A stretch of DNA of 64,000 nucleotides. It comes from Phycisphaerae bacterium. GTDB taxonomy: Bacteria; Planctomycetota; Phycisphaerae; Sedimentisphaerales; Anaerohalosphaeraceae. Both the position numbers and the translations under genes were made by a program. The DNA is taken from positions 1 to 64,000 of the forward strand of contig JAGPMT010000005.1 in assembly GCA_018052735.1 (NCBI GenBank), written 5' to 3'. Under the pieces are notes generated by a model. The model did not search any database and was not told the origin of the DNA. It worked only from the letters and a program-made list of their open reading frames with translations. Of the stretch, positions 1 through 8,649 are shown piece after piece; within the stretch, counting starts at the first letter, position 1, and each line of letters opens with the position of its first letter.

Positions 1-407
1 AAGTTCCCGGCTTATTTCAAGTTTGCCTGCCATGCAGAACATATTTAATGAAAACGAGAAATTTTAGATGATTGAGATAGTTTTTTCAAGCCAAAAATCC
101 TGATTCTGGGTCGTATTTTAAGCAGGTCTTAATGACGATGGGAGTGAGATTACATGGGATGCTATTATAGCAGATATAATAGAGGTTGTAAGTTTGGATA
201 TGAGGTTATCGGAACATATTAAAAAAATGGTGCTTAAATAGAATATGTTTTCAGACTTTTTGCACTAATTAGACAAGCAACAGGCAAAATGGTGAAGTTG
301 TTTATTATTCACAAGTTAAGTAACCGGCTGGCCGAACCGAGTAAAAAAGTGTTTTTAATGGGCGATCCGCTGGAAAGAAACAGTATTTATGACAGGAGAT
401 TACTCGG
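1..407. other. Intergenic or truncated-gene region, no gene recognised
   Basis: AT-rich stretch at the window edge. Short open frames run in from position 1 and close by about position 81, so the end of an upstream gene cannot be excluded. A TATAAT hexamer sits at 175-180 without a convincing -35 box. The last 15 bases carry the ribosome binding site of the next gene (AGGAG at 394-398). Confidence 0.4.
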
Positions 408-773
408 ATGGATTCATTGATGGAACGTCGCAGAGAAGAACGATTGCGGTACAGTTGGCCGGTCTGGTTTGCAGAAGATTTTGATGATATTTTAACACAA
501 GGGCAGATGGTTGATATATCCAGCAGGGGGGCTGCTTTTACTTGCTATGCTGATCGCTGCCCTGCAAATGGCGAGATGATTACAGCCAGATTCAGCGTGC
601 CGAAATTTGAGGATTCAGACTCCTTCGATATGGAGAACTTCATCCGTGACGGAAGGATTTGCCGAATAGATGAGCTCGGACCGTACATTCGCCGGGTTGC
701 TATTCAGTTTTCCGAGCCGCTTCCTTTTAATCCGGCTGCCTGTCATAGACAGGAACGTTTGGTATGCGTTTAA
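408..773 (+). CDS. PilZ-domain protein
   Basis: A 121-residue single-domain protein. Residues 7-11 (RRREER) give the RxxxR part of the PilZ c-di-GMP site, and DISSRGA at about residues 37-43 gives the [D/N]xSxxG part. PilZ proteins bind cyclic di-GMP and act as effectors for motility, adhesion or polysaccharide output. There is no signal peptide or membrane segment, so it should be cytoplasmic. The ATG at 408 has AGGAG nine bases upstream. It stands alone and is closed by a strong terminator, so its target cannot be read from context. The family call is fairly safe; the biological role is unknown. Confidence 0.8.
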   Translation: MDSLMERRREERLRYSWPVWFAEDFDDILTQGQMVDISSRGAAFTCYADRCPANGEMITARFSVPKFEDSDSFDMENFIRDGRICRIDELGPYIRRVAIQFSEPLPFNPAACHRQERLVCV

Positions 774-826
774 TAATTTAAATCCAAACTGCCTTGGGAC
801 AGTTTGGAGCCCCCTTTAGTTACAAG

Positions 827-865
827 AAAAGCCCGTACAGCAAAGGAGCGTACGGGCTTTTTTTT
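827..865 (+). terminator. Rho-independent terminator after the PilZ gene
   Basis: Arms AAGCCCGTAC (829-838) and GTACGGGCTT (850-859) form a perfect 10-bp stem with an 11-base loop, followed by eight T. An A run before the stem could make it work on the minus strand too. A second hairpin lies upstream (784-791 with 800-807) but has no T tract. Confidence 0.9.
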
Positions 866-966
866 GAAAAATCAAAAGAATGCTTGTTTTTCTGATTGTA
901 AAGCCAAAACAAAAACGCCAAAATAATAATGTAAAGTTCAAATTATACACAGGGAAAGATTTAGTA

Positions 967-1254
967 ATGTCAGCCAAGGCATCCAACAATTATCAGCAGC
1001 AAATTATTCAAAATTACTATAAAAACCGCGATACTATTCTTCTAACCCGTTTGCAGGAAATCGTAACAGATCTGTATTTGGCCGAAACAGGCGTTGTCCG
1101 CAAGAAACTCTGGAAACGCGTCGAAGCAACATTGGATAAAATGGAAATACCTCAATCAGTTAAAGCCCATATTATCCAGCAAAAAGATGTCCAAATTTTG
1201 GCAAAAAATCTTGAGGAATGGCTGCGGACAGGGAAAGACAAAAAGAATTTATAG
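967..1254 (+). CDS. Small charged protein of unknown function
   Basis: I start this at the ATG at 967 (MSAKASNN), preceded by AGGGA eleven bases upstream, rather than at the in-frame ATG at 880, which lies just behind a terminator and would add a low-complexity Lys/Asn/Gln lead. The product is about 95 residues, helical and charged. It has a run of alternating hydrophobic and basic residues (LLTRLQEIVTDLYLAE, then KKLWKRVEATLDKM) and no signal peptide or membrane segment. I do not recognise a named domain. The pattern resembles a small cytoplasmic helical protein, possibly nucleic-acid or protein binding, but that is a guess. Confidence 0.6.
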   Translation: MSAKASNNYQQQIIQNYYKNRDTILLTRLQEIVTDLYLAETGVVRKKLWKRVEATLDKMEIPQSVKAHIIQQKDVQILAKNLEEWLRTGKDKKNL

Positions 1255-1358
1255 GGCATCCAAATTGTCTGGAATACATCTTGCAATGATATACTGACCA
1301 CAGATATTGTCCTTTTCCGTAGTTTTGAATATTTCCCTTTATCGTAATACGTTTTTTC

Positions 1359-1387
1359 TTGTTCTGGCCATACGAAGCTGTTATAAT
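1359..1387 (+). promoter_or_regulatory. Candidate sigma-70 promoter
   Basis: TTGTTC (1359-1364), a 17-base spacer and a perfect TATAAT (1382-1387). Transcription would start near 1394 and give a leader of about 360 bases before the secreted-protein gene at 1753. A second -10-like site with an extended TG (TATACT, 1290-1295) lies upstream without a good -35. Confidence 0.5.
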
Positions 1388-1752
1388 GTCAATGATTTAT
1401 CTGTATTCTATTCGTTGAAAAAGGATGGGAGATGAGGGACCAATTTTTATCTTTTCGCTACATACATTAGCCATCAACAATCACTCTCGAACTTTCAGAA
1501 AGCTAAAAATTTCTTAAAAAAAGGTTTTTTACATAAAAACGTTCGCTTGCCATTAAAATAGGTAGGTAATTTGTGGATATTCGCCGCAGCTCGAAAGGAG
1601 GTGTTTATCGATAACAGACAGTTTTTGAATGGGGAAAAAGTGTCGAATCTTCTTGGTGTTTATGGAAACGAAAAAATTTTATTTCTAAAAAATACAAGAG
1701 GCGGCCACATGTAAATTGAGAGATATAATTAAAAGCGGAAAGGGAGAAAATT
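1388..1752 (+). other. Long 5' leader region of the secreted protein
   Basis: No gene of normal size is present. At 1595-1603 lies AAGGAGGTG, an almost perfect match to the anti-Shine-Dalgarno sequence, but with no ATG/GTG/TTG at normal spacing. The frame through GTG 1601 stays open for 37 codons to TAA at 1712-1714 and would sit at the optimal distance only if ATC at 1607 served as start. It may be a leader peptide or chance. The real start at 1753 has its own AGGGAG. Confidence 0.35.
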
Positions 1753-3381
1753 ATGAAAAGTACAAGACTGTTAATTTTATTAATGTTGATGACAGCTCTG
1801 GCAGCACCTATATTTGCCAATATCAATGGGGCGATTTTTACTACCGAAAGTCAGTGCGATGGCACCAATGTAAACCTCTTTAACAGCAAAGAAGCTGTAT
1901 ATCTGGATGGCGGTCCCCGAAAGCCCGGCGCTGCAGGGTTGCCGGATGGATATTATTATATTCAGGTTACCTCGCCGAATGGCCAACTGCTGGGCATCAG
2001 CCCAACAGCTGCTGTCCATGTTACGAATGGTGAGTTTGATACATGCTATCAACTTTGGAGTATTCTTATAAAAGCCAGCGATGGCTCTATGGGGTATGAT
2101 ACAACTCCGAACAATGGCGGCGTTTATAAGGTCTGGGCTACGCCGGAGGCGTATTTCAGCCCGGGAGATGGAACAAATGGTTTTATTAATGCTTGGTGCA
2201 AAACAGACAACTTCAAGGTTAAAACAGATGCTGTGTGTGTTCCATCAACCATATCCGTGAGGAAATTTCACGATTCAAATGCCAATGGCATTCAAGATGC
2301 CAACGAACCCGATCTTGAATGGCTGATTGATATTACCGATCCGGCTGGAAGTCCTAATACCTATTTGTCGCCGCTGACGGTATTAACAACGCTGACAGGT
2401 ACTTGGCAAATCTGTGAGCAGTATGACAGCCGCTGGATTCAAATAGCGCTGTTTGTGGATTCTGCCGCAATGCCGGTTTCGCTTTGTGCAGGTGTAACAG
2501 TATCAGCCGGATGCGACGAAGTACACGAAGTTGTGTTCGGGAACATCCAAGCCGGCAGCATCACCGCCTGCACGTTTAACGATGAGAATGTCAATGGAAT
2601 CAGGGACATCGGTGAATTGCCGGTCGAAGGTGTCCGTTTTGTTCTTTCTGGAACCAACATCAGAGGCGAATCTGTAGATTTAATTGCCTATACAGGCGCA
2701 GACGGCTGCGTTTCATTCACCGGCCTTCTGCCCGGCAGCTATGAGTTATGTGAAGTTGTGCCGATAAATTGGACGGCTACCACAGATGAATGCCGTCAGA
2801 TAACCTTGGAGGAAGGACAGGATATATCCTTCGATTTTGGAAATTTCTGCGGCGGATTTGCCGACTTCAATACCAAAGGATACTGGCATAACAAGAATGG
2901 ACTTGATGAAACGGAAGATGCAGATATTGCCTACATCAATACCCTTGCCCCCTGGCTGGCGTGCAGTACAAATACCCAGCCGTTCGGCCCCATCAATGGT
3001 AAATACTGCAGCGGTTCAAATGTTCCTGCTGCAAAGGTCGGGGGAGCAATCATTGCTCCAGCAGGGACCCCCAAGGCCGAACAATCTATCTTTCTGGTTT
3101 ACAAAAACAGCATTGTAAAACTTCAGTTGGCACAGCAGCTGTATGCATTTATTTTGAATGTGCGTCATCGGCTGACAGAATGCGGACCCGATAGCTGGAT
3201 TCTTCTGTCCGACGGCACCTGGAAGCAGGCATCCGTGCTGATAAGTGAAGCCCTTGCTAAATGGGCTTCCGGCACAAACGCAGAAAGGTCGGCCATTACA
3301 AAGGAGCTGGACTGGCTGAACAACTCGATGGTTGCATACAGGAGCTGCACTCCCTGTGAGATTGTTTATCCTTTGCCGTAA
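1753..3381 (+). CDS. Secreted SdrD_B-like repeat protein
   Basis: A 542-residue protein with a clear Sec signal peptide (residues 1-22, hydrophobic core then AAPIFA). After a unique N-terminal part come two SdrD_B/Cna_B-like beta-sandwich repeats, each opening with a calcium-loop motif: FHDSNANGIQDANE at about 172-185 and FNDENVNGIRDIGE at about 275-288. The C-terminal third (from about 365) starts with a GYWHNK motif (376-381), resembling the GYWKNH domain that follows SdrD_B repeats in other extracellular bacterial proteins. Cysteines are frequent, as expected for an exported protein. There is no LPXTG, PEP-CTERM or C-terminal membrane helix, so how it stays at the surface is unclear. AGGGAG precedes the ATG. 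Role inferred: matrix or envelope protein. Confidence 0.7.
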   Translation: MKSTRLLILLMLMTALAAPIFANINGAIFTTESQCDGTNVNLFNSKEAVYLDGGPRKPGAAGLPDGYYYIQVTSPNGQLLGISPTAAVHVTNGEFDTCYQLWSILIKASDGSMGYDTTPNNGGVYKVWATPEAYFSPGDGTNGFINAWCKTDNFKVKTDAVCVPSTISVRKFHDSNANGIQDANEPDLEWLIDITDPAGSPNTYLSPLTVLTTLTGTWQICEQYDSRWIQIALFVDSAAMPVSLCAGVTVSAGCDEVHEVVFGNIQAGSITACTFNDENVNGIRDIGELPVEGVRFVLSGTNIRGESVDLIAYTGADGCVSFTGLLPGSYELCEVVPINWTATTDECRQITLEEGQDISFDFGNFCGGFADFNTKGYWHNKNGLDETEDADIAYINTLAPWLACSTNTQPFGPINGKYCSGSNVPAAKVGGAIIAPAGTPKAEQSIFLVYKNSIVKLQLAQQLYAFILNVRHRLTECGPDSWILLSDGTWKQASVLISEALAKWASGTNAERSAITKELDWLNNSMVAYRSCTPCEIVYPLP

Positions 3382-3409
3382 AGAAAGAAAACAAGCGAAT
3401 AGGATAATT

Positions 3410-3449
3410 AAAAGCCCGCCTTTTTCTAAGAAGGCGGGCTTTTTGTTTT
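3410..3449 (+). terminator. Terminator, probably bidirectional
   Basis: Arms AAAAGCCCGCCTT (3410-3422) and AAGGCGGGCTTTT (3431-3443) form a 13-bp stem with an 8-base loop, followed by more T. It ends the secreted-protein transcript. Read on the minus strand the stem is followed by TTTT, so it can also end the tRNA-Leu transcript. Confidence 0.9.
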
Positions 3450-3465
3450 TGACAGCCGATAATAA

Positions 3466-3549
3466 TGCGGATGAGAGGAGTCGAACCTCCACGGGGTTGC
3501 CCCCACAGGCACCTGAAGCCTGCGCGTCTGCCAATTCCGCCACATCCGC
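3466..3549 (-). tRNA. tRNA-Leu (anticodon CAG)
   Basis: The minus strand reads GCGGATG at the 5' acceptor arm and CATCCGC plus discriminator A at the 3' end, a perfect 7-bp stem. The D arm has the Leu-type TGGCGGAATTGGCAGACGC. The anticodon stem is CAGGC/GCCTG with loop TTCAGGT, giving anticodon CAG. A variable arm (GGGGGCAACCCC) and a GTTCGAC T-loop follow. CCA is not encoded, so it must be added after transcription. Confidence 0.95.
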
Positions 3550-3560
3550 AGCAAAAAAGC

Positions 3561-3590
3561 ACTATATACACTTTTTTTTGAGTTCGTCAA
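3561..3590 (-). promoter_or_regulatory. Promoter of tRNA-Leu
   Basis: On the minus strand: TTGACG (3590-3585), 18-base spacer, TATAGT (3566-3561). An overlapping TATATA would give a 16-base spacer. The start would fall about five bases before the mature tRNA end. Confidence 0.65.
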
Positions 3591-3660
3591 CCCCTTTTTT
3601 CGGCACTTTGAAATTTATTCAGGATCATACTGATTCGAACATACGCAACCGATGTTATGG

Positions 3661-3689
3661 TTGATTTTTTACGATTCCATTATTATGAT
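3661..3689 (+). promoter_or_regulatory. Candidate promoter of dnaE
   Basis: TTGATT (3661-3666), 17-base spacer, TATGAT (3684-3689). The start would be near 3696, leaving a 35-base leader that contains AGGAAGG before the dnaE ATG. Confidence 0.55.
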
Positions 3690-3730
3690 ACGGTTTTAGT
3701 TGATAGACTTGAAATCTACAGGAAGGTTCG

Positions 3731-6700
3731 ATGGCAGATAAAGGATTTACGCATCTTCATTTACATACACAGTATTCCCTTCTGGACGGGGCAATTTCGG
3801 CTAAAAAACTGTTCAGCCGATGCAGCGAATTGGGAATGAGTGCAGCCGCGATTACCGATCATGGAAATATGTTCGGGGTAGTAGATTTTTATATTCAAGC
3901 CAAAGAGGCGGGCATCAAGCCCATATTGGGGATGGAGGCTTATATTGCCCCGGAAAGCCGTTTCGACAGACAAAAAGGTGGTGGTGTTAAGGAAAATGCC
4001 TTTCATTTGCTGCTGCTGGCTGAAAACCTCACAGGATACAGGAACCTCCTTAAGCTCAGCAGTATCGGCTTCACAGAAGGTTTCTACTATCGCCCGCGAA
4101 TTGATATGCAAGTATTGGCTGAAATGAATGATGGCCTAATTTGTACAACGGCCTGCATAGCAGGGCAGGTGCCGTCTGCACTTATTCGAAATGATTGGGA
4201 GGGAGCAAAAAAGGCGGTCAGCCAATATCTGGATATTTTTAGCAGGGAACGTTTTTTTATTGAAATACAGGAGCATGACAACGAAGAATACCCTGACCTG
4301 CGATCCAAGCTGATTCATCTGGCAAAAGAGATGGGTGTTCGGTTGGTAGCGACAAACGATGTCCATTTTCTCGAAAAAGAGGATTTCGAGGCGCATGAGG
4401 TACTCTGCTGTATCAACACAGGGAAAAAAATTACGGATCCTGACCGGCTGAAATATCCCCCCAGTGCTTATTTGAAAAGCCCTCAGCAGATGCGGGAGAT
4501 GTTTTCCGATGTGCCGGAAGCCTGTGATAATACGCTTCTGATTGCCCAAAGATGCTGTGTTGAGCTGGATTTAAGCACCCGCCATGCCCCTGTTTATCGG
4601 CCGGAAAACGGCAGCACGCCGGAAGAGTATCTGCGCAAACTGGTATATGAAGGGGCAAAAAAGAAATACGGCAGACTAACCAGTGAGATTGAACAGCGCA
4701 TCGAAAGGGAATTAACTGTCATATCCGGCAAAGGATTTGCCAGCTACTTTCTTATTGTGTGGGACTTTTGCAATTATGCCCAGAAAAACAATATTCCAGT
4801 CGGCGCCAGAGGCAGTGCCGTCGGAACAGTGGTTGGCTACTGCCTTGGGATATGCGATGTGGATCCCATCCGTTATGACCTTCTTTTTGAGCGTTTTATG
4901 GATCCGGAGCGGACGGAGATGCCTGATATTGATATAGATATCTGTCAAGTATCCCGTCCGGCCGCCTTGGAATATGTCCGGCAGAAATATGGTCAGATTG
5001 CACAAATAATAACGTTCGGAACCATGAAGGCCCGCGCCGTCATTCGGGATGTTTGCCGGGTGATGAATGTGCCCCTGTCAGAGGCAGACCGACTGGCAAA
5101 ACTCGTTCCGGCGGAGCTGAAAATGACGCTGGATAAAGCGTTAGAAGTTGAACCTGACCTGAAGGCGGCCTATGAGAAAGACCCGGCCACAAAGCGAGTC
5201 ATTGATATCGGGCGAAGATTGGAGGGTTTAGCTCGCCATGCCTCAGTGCATGCCTGCGGTGTGGTTATTGCCGATGAGCCGCTGACGAATTTTCTGCCGC
5301 TTTATAAACAAGCTGGTTCCGATGATTTGATTACGCAGTTTGAAGGCCCTACCGTTGAAAAGGTGGGCCTGCTGAAAATGGATTTTCTGGGGCTTAAGAC
5401 GTTAAGCGTCATCCAGCGGGCGGTGGATTTGGTAGAAAGTCTGCACGGGAAAAAAATTGATATCGAGTCTATCGATATTGCAGATCAAAAAGTCTTTCGG
5501 GACATCTTCGGGTCCGGACGAACCAAAGGGGTTTTTCAGTTTGAATCCGGCGGGATGCAGGATTTACTGATGAAGCTCAAGCCGGACCGCATTGAGGATT
5601 TGATTGCAGCCAATGCGCTGTATCGGCCCGGGCCAATGGCTTTGATTCCTGATTATATTGATCGCAAGCACGGGGCGAAGTGGGATGTGCCTCATCCAAT
5701 TATGCGTGAGGTTTTGGCGGAAACGTTTGGTATTATGGTCTATCAGGAACAGGTCATGCGCATCTGCAACCGCTTGGGTGATATTCCCCTGCGGGAGGCT
5801 TATGCCCTCATCAAGGCCATTGGTAAAAAGAAAGAAAAGGTCATCAAGGCCGAAAAAAAACGCTTTGTGGAAGGATGCCTTAAAAAAGGCCTGACGGAAT
5901 CTCAAGCAGAGGAAATTTTTGACCTGATTGAGCGGTTTGCCGGCTACGGATTCAATAAAAGCCATGCGACCCGCTATTCATTTGTAGCTTATCAGACGGC
6001 TTGGCTGAAATGCTACTATCCGGTGGAATTTATGGCGGCTCTTCTGACCTATGAAATGGGCTCAACCGATAAGGTAGTTGAGTATATTGAAGAGTGCAAG
6101 CAGATGGGAATAGAAGTTCTGCCGCCGGATATTAATGAAAGCTTCGTTGATTTTACGGTCATTTACAACACCCAGCGCGGCCCGCACCCAGACAAAGGAG
6201 TTATCCGTTTTGGCTTGGCGGCGGTTAAAGGCGTTGGCCAAAAGGCAGTCGAACAGATTATTGCGGCCAGAGAAAAAACAGGGCGTTTTAAGAGCTTGTT
6301 TCATTTCTGTGAAACGGTTGATCTTCGGGCGGTTAATAAGCAGGTTCTTGAGGCACTGATAAAAGCCGGGGCGTTTGACAGCTTGGGCGGCAGCCGTGCG
6401 CAGATGATGGCGGCACTGGAAAAGGCCATGCAGGTCGGAGCATCTATGCAGGCCGATCGGGTCAGCGGACAGATGAATTTTTTTGGCACAGGGATATTGA
6501 ATACAACCGCGCAGGAGGATGCAAAAAATCTCCCCGATGTGCCGCCTTGGCCCGAACAGCAGATGCTGCAGTATGAAAAAGAAGTACTTGGATTTTATGT
6601 TACCAGCAATCCACTCAGCCGCCATGCCGAGATGATTAGTGTCTACTCGACTGCCAACACCAGCCAATTGGCACAGAAAGGCGAGGGACATTCAGTAATC

Positions 6701-7204
6701 ATCGGGGGAATGATAGCCAAAATCCGCTATACGGTCACTAAAAACGGCAAAAGCGCCGGATCTAAAATGGCCGTATTTGATCTGGAAGATGTGCAGGGAA
6801 AGTGCGAAGTTGTTTTGTTCCCGAAAACATTGGAAAAATACGGCGCCCTGCTGAAGGTAGATGAGATTGTATTTGTTCGGGGAACGGTGGACTGCCGCAG
6901 GGAATTGCCGAATATTGTTTGCGATGAGCTGTATTCGATGAATGAAGCGGCTGAGAAACTGGCTGCCCGCGTCCGAATTGATCTGCTGACGCTGGATGTA
7001 ACAGAAGAAAAAATCAGAAAAATCCGTCAATTGTGTTCTACTCACCGAGGCAAAAGCCCTGTAAATATAAGCGTGCAGACACCCGGCGGTTACCAGATAG
7101 TTGCCTTGGCAGATAAAACGCTCAATGTCCGGGCCGATGTGGACTTTATCCGTAAAATGGAGACAGTGGTAGGGCGGGGAAAAGTCAAACTGTTGCGACA
7201 TTAG
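3731..7204 (+). CDS. dnaE: DNA polymerase III subunit alpha
   Basis: The replicative polymerase catalytic subunit, 1157 residues, normal for DnaE1. Domains in order: an N-terminal PHP domain beginning HLHTQYSLLDG at residues 8-18; the PolIIIC palm with the PDIDID aspartates near residue 400; fingers and beta-clamp binding regions; a tandem helix-hairpin-helix near residues 830-850; and an OB-fold (VIIGGMIAKIRYTVTKNGK) near residues 990-1010. The palm motif reads PDIDIDICQVSR where the usual form is PDFDIDFC, a conservative change. Start ATG has AGGAAGG just upstream and its own promoter. It is the first gene of a run with tmk and holB. Confidence 0.97.
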   Translation: MADKGFTHLHLHTQYSLLDGAISAKKLFSRCSELGMSAAAITDHGNMFGVVDFYIQAKEAGIKPILGMEAYIAPESRFDRQKGGGVKENAFHLLLLAENLTGYRNLLKLSSIGFTEGFYYRPRIDMQVLAEMNDGLICTTACIAGQVPSALIRNDWEGAKKAVSQYLDIFSRERFFIEIQEHDNEEYPDLRSKLIHLAKEMGVRLVATNDVHFLEKEDFEAHEVLCCINTGKKITDPDRLKYPPSAYLKSPQQMREMFSDVPEACDNTLLIAQRCCVELDLSTRHAPVYRPENGSTPEEYLRKLVYEGAKKKYGRLTSEIEQRIERELTVISGKGFASYFLIVWDFCNYAQKNNIPVGARGSAVGTVVGYCLGICDVDPIRYDLLFERFMDPERTEMPDIDIDICQVSRPAALEYVRQKYGQIAQIITFGTMKARAVIRDVCRVMNVPLSEADRLAKLVPAELKMTLDKALEVEPDLKAAYEKDPATKRVIDIGRRLEGLARHASVHACGVVIADEPLTNFLPLYKQAGSDDLITQFEGPTVEKVGLLKMDFLGLKTLSVIQRAVDLVESLHGKKIDIESIDIADQKVFRDIFGSGRTKGVFQFESGGMQDLLMKLKPDRIEDLIAANALYRPGPMALIPDYIDRKHGAKWDVPHPIMREVLAETFGIMVYQEQVMRICNRLGDIPLREAYALIKAIGKKKEKVIKAEKKRFVEGCLKKGLTESQAEEIFDLIERFAGYGFNKSHATRYSFVAYQTAWLKCYYPVEFMAALLTYEMGSTDKVVEYIEECKQMGIEVLPPDINESFVDFTVIYNTQRGPHPDKGVIRFGLAAVKGVGQKAVEQIIAAREKTGRFKSLFHFCETVDLRAVNKQVLEALIKAGAFDSLGGSRAQMMAALEKAMQVGASMQADRVSGQMNFFGTGILNTTAQEDAKNLPDVPPWPEQQMLQYEKEVLGFYVTSNPLSRHAEMISVYSTANTSQLAQKGEGHSVIIGGMIAKIRYTVTKNGKSAGSKMAVFDLEDVQGKCEVVLFPKTLEKYGALLKVDEIVFVRGTVDCRRELPNIVCDELYSMNEAAEKLAARVRIDLLTLDVTEEKIRKIRQLCSTHRGKSPVNISVQTPGGYQIVALADKTLNVRADVDFIRKMETVVGRGKVKLLRH

Positions 7205-7255
7205 ACTCTTGTCCAAATTTGTTGAGGATGTACACTAAATTAGTTGTGTAAAAAG

Positions 7256-8035
7256 ATGGTACAAAAAGCATTTGATATAGTCAAAGCCCGCTGGCCCGAA
7301 GCCGTTCTGATTGTGGTCCTGCAGGCAGCGCTGATGTTGCTGGCAGAGCAGCTTCTTTCGATTTCTCAGATTGAACAGGGAGTGAAACCGCCTCAATTGT
7401 CTTTCTGGGCTGGTTTTCTGCTCGGAATGGGCTCTATATTATATGTAGTATTGTGGCAGATGATATACCTTGGATTTCTCAAGACCGCAGCCGCTGAAGG
7501 CCGGCAGGCACAAGTGCCGACAGAATTGGTGCGTTCGGGACGGCCTTATTTCTGGCGAATTGTTTTCTTTCAGGTGCTGCTGGGATTTGTTGTGTTTTTT
7601 ATCAATGGGATTTTGGTGGGTATCGGAGGGGCTATTTTCTGGAAAGGGCGGCCTCTTTCACAGATTCCGGAATGGTTTGGTCAATTGTGCGGGCTTGCAG
7701 CACTGCTGATTGTGCTTAAGCCGATGCTGCTGGTGCCGGCCCGGGTGCTGGTATATGACGAATCTGCATTAGAGGCATTTGTCAAAGTACGATATTATAG
7801 AATCGTGCATATGGACTCGCTGCCACAACTGGCCTTAGTTGGTGTGGGTGTAATCGCGTTAACGACACTGCTGGGCACAACAATAACACCAAAGACAATT
7901 TGGCATGTTGTTTTTATGGGTCTGCATCATCTTATCTTTTCTTTTGTATTTTTGATGCCTGCACTGACAGCTGTATTGTGGATGCAGCAGCAGTATGACA
8001 AAGAGCATTATTCACAAGAGGAAAATACCGAATGA
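7256..8035 (+). CDS. Multi-pass membrane protein of unknown function
   Basis: About 259 residues with five or six hydrophobic segments (for example AVLIVVLQAALMLL near the start, WAGFLLGMGSILYVVLW, IVFFQVLLGFVVFFINGILV, LALVGVGVIALTTLLG and a last one near LIFSFVFLMPALTAVLW). No recognised motif. The ATG at 7256 is chosen. A TTG at 7244 would add four residues, and neither has a good Shine-Dalgarno. The stop overlaps the tmk start by 4 bases (ATGA), so it is probably translated together with tmk. It does not resemble a known replication protein. Confidence 0.75.
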   Translation: MVQKAFDIVKARWPEAVLIVVLQAALMLLAEQLLSISQIEQGVKPPQLSFWAGFLLGMGSILYVVLWQMIYLGFLKTAAAEGRQAQVPTELVRSGRPYFWRIVFFQVLLGFVVFFINGILVGIGGAIFWKGRPLSQIPEWFGQLCGLAALLIVLKPMLLVPARVLVYDESALEAFVKVRYYRIVHMDSLPQLALVGVGVIALTTLLGTTITPKTIWHVVFMGLHHLIFSFVFLMPALTAVLWMQQQYDKEHYSQEENTE

Positions 8036-8649
8036 GCAGCATGCTGAAGGGTAAATTTATAGTGTTGGATGGCCCCGACGGCTGCGGCAAGAGTACACAG
8101 GTTCGCCTTCTGGCAGAGCATATCGCCGGAGCAGGAATAGATGTGGTGTCCTATCGGGATCCCGGCACAACTGTAGTCGGAGAAAAAATACGTGCTATTC
8201 TGCTGGATCCGTCACATGAAGGGATGGGGGATAATGTTGAAGTATTGCTTTATATGGCAGCAAGGGCACAGTTATGGCTCGAGCATATTGGTCCGGATTT
8301 AGCAGCCGGAAGATGTGTACTGATGGACAGGTGGGTATCCAGCACGTGTGCCTATCAGGGCTGGGCGGGTGGATTCGGGATAGAGCGGGTGATACGAATT
8401 GCCGCCGATGCCTTGACACGTGTGTGGGCCGACAGAACTATTATCCTTGATGTTGATTTAAACACAGCTAAACAGCGGATGTGCCGGCAGCTAGACCGGA
8501 TGGAACAAAAAGGAGATGCTTACCACGCAAAGGTGCGGGAAGGATTCTTGAAGCTTCCTGACTATGATTCGAATGCCCGGATTGTCAACGGTCGGCAGTC
8601 TATTGAAAATGTGCATCGGGATATCTTAAATTGGATACAACAGGTTTAA
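8032..8649 (+). CDS. tmk: Thymidylate kinase
   Basis: Converts dTMP to dTDP with ATP in DNA precursor synthesis. 205 residues, the usual length. Walker A GPDGCGKST at 14-22, the DRWVSSTCAYQG substrate-binding segment near residues 99-110, and a LID-type region with several Arg/Lys (RMCRQLDRMEQKG) near 149-161. The start overlaps the previous stop by 4 bases and the stop shares one base with the next start (TAATG), so translation is tightly coupled. It sits between dnaE and holB, as tmk-holB do in many bacteria. Confidence 0.95.
   Translation: MSSMLKGKFIVLDGPDGCGKSTQVRLLAEHIAGAGIDVVSYRDPGTTVVGEKIRAILLDPSHEGMGDNVEVLLYMAARAQLWLEHIGPDLAAGRCVLMDRWVSSTCAYQGWAGGFGIERVIRIAADALTRVWADRTIILDVDLNTAKQRMCRQLDRMEQKGDAYHAKVREGFLKLPDYDSNARIVNGRQSIENVHRDILNWIQQV

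Noticed and set aside
784-807. Hairpin CCAAACTG/CAGTTTGG after the PilZ gene
   Set aside because: Good 8-bp stem but no T tract; the true terminator is the next hairpin at 827-865.
3016-3571. Minus-strand open frames over the end of the secreted-protein gene and tRNA-Leu
   Set aside because: They run through the tRNA and the terminator and are opposite a supported gene.
8631-8648. Upstream ATG of holB
   Set aside because: It lies inside tmk; the ATG at 8649, sharing a base with the tmk stop, fits the family start.
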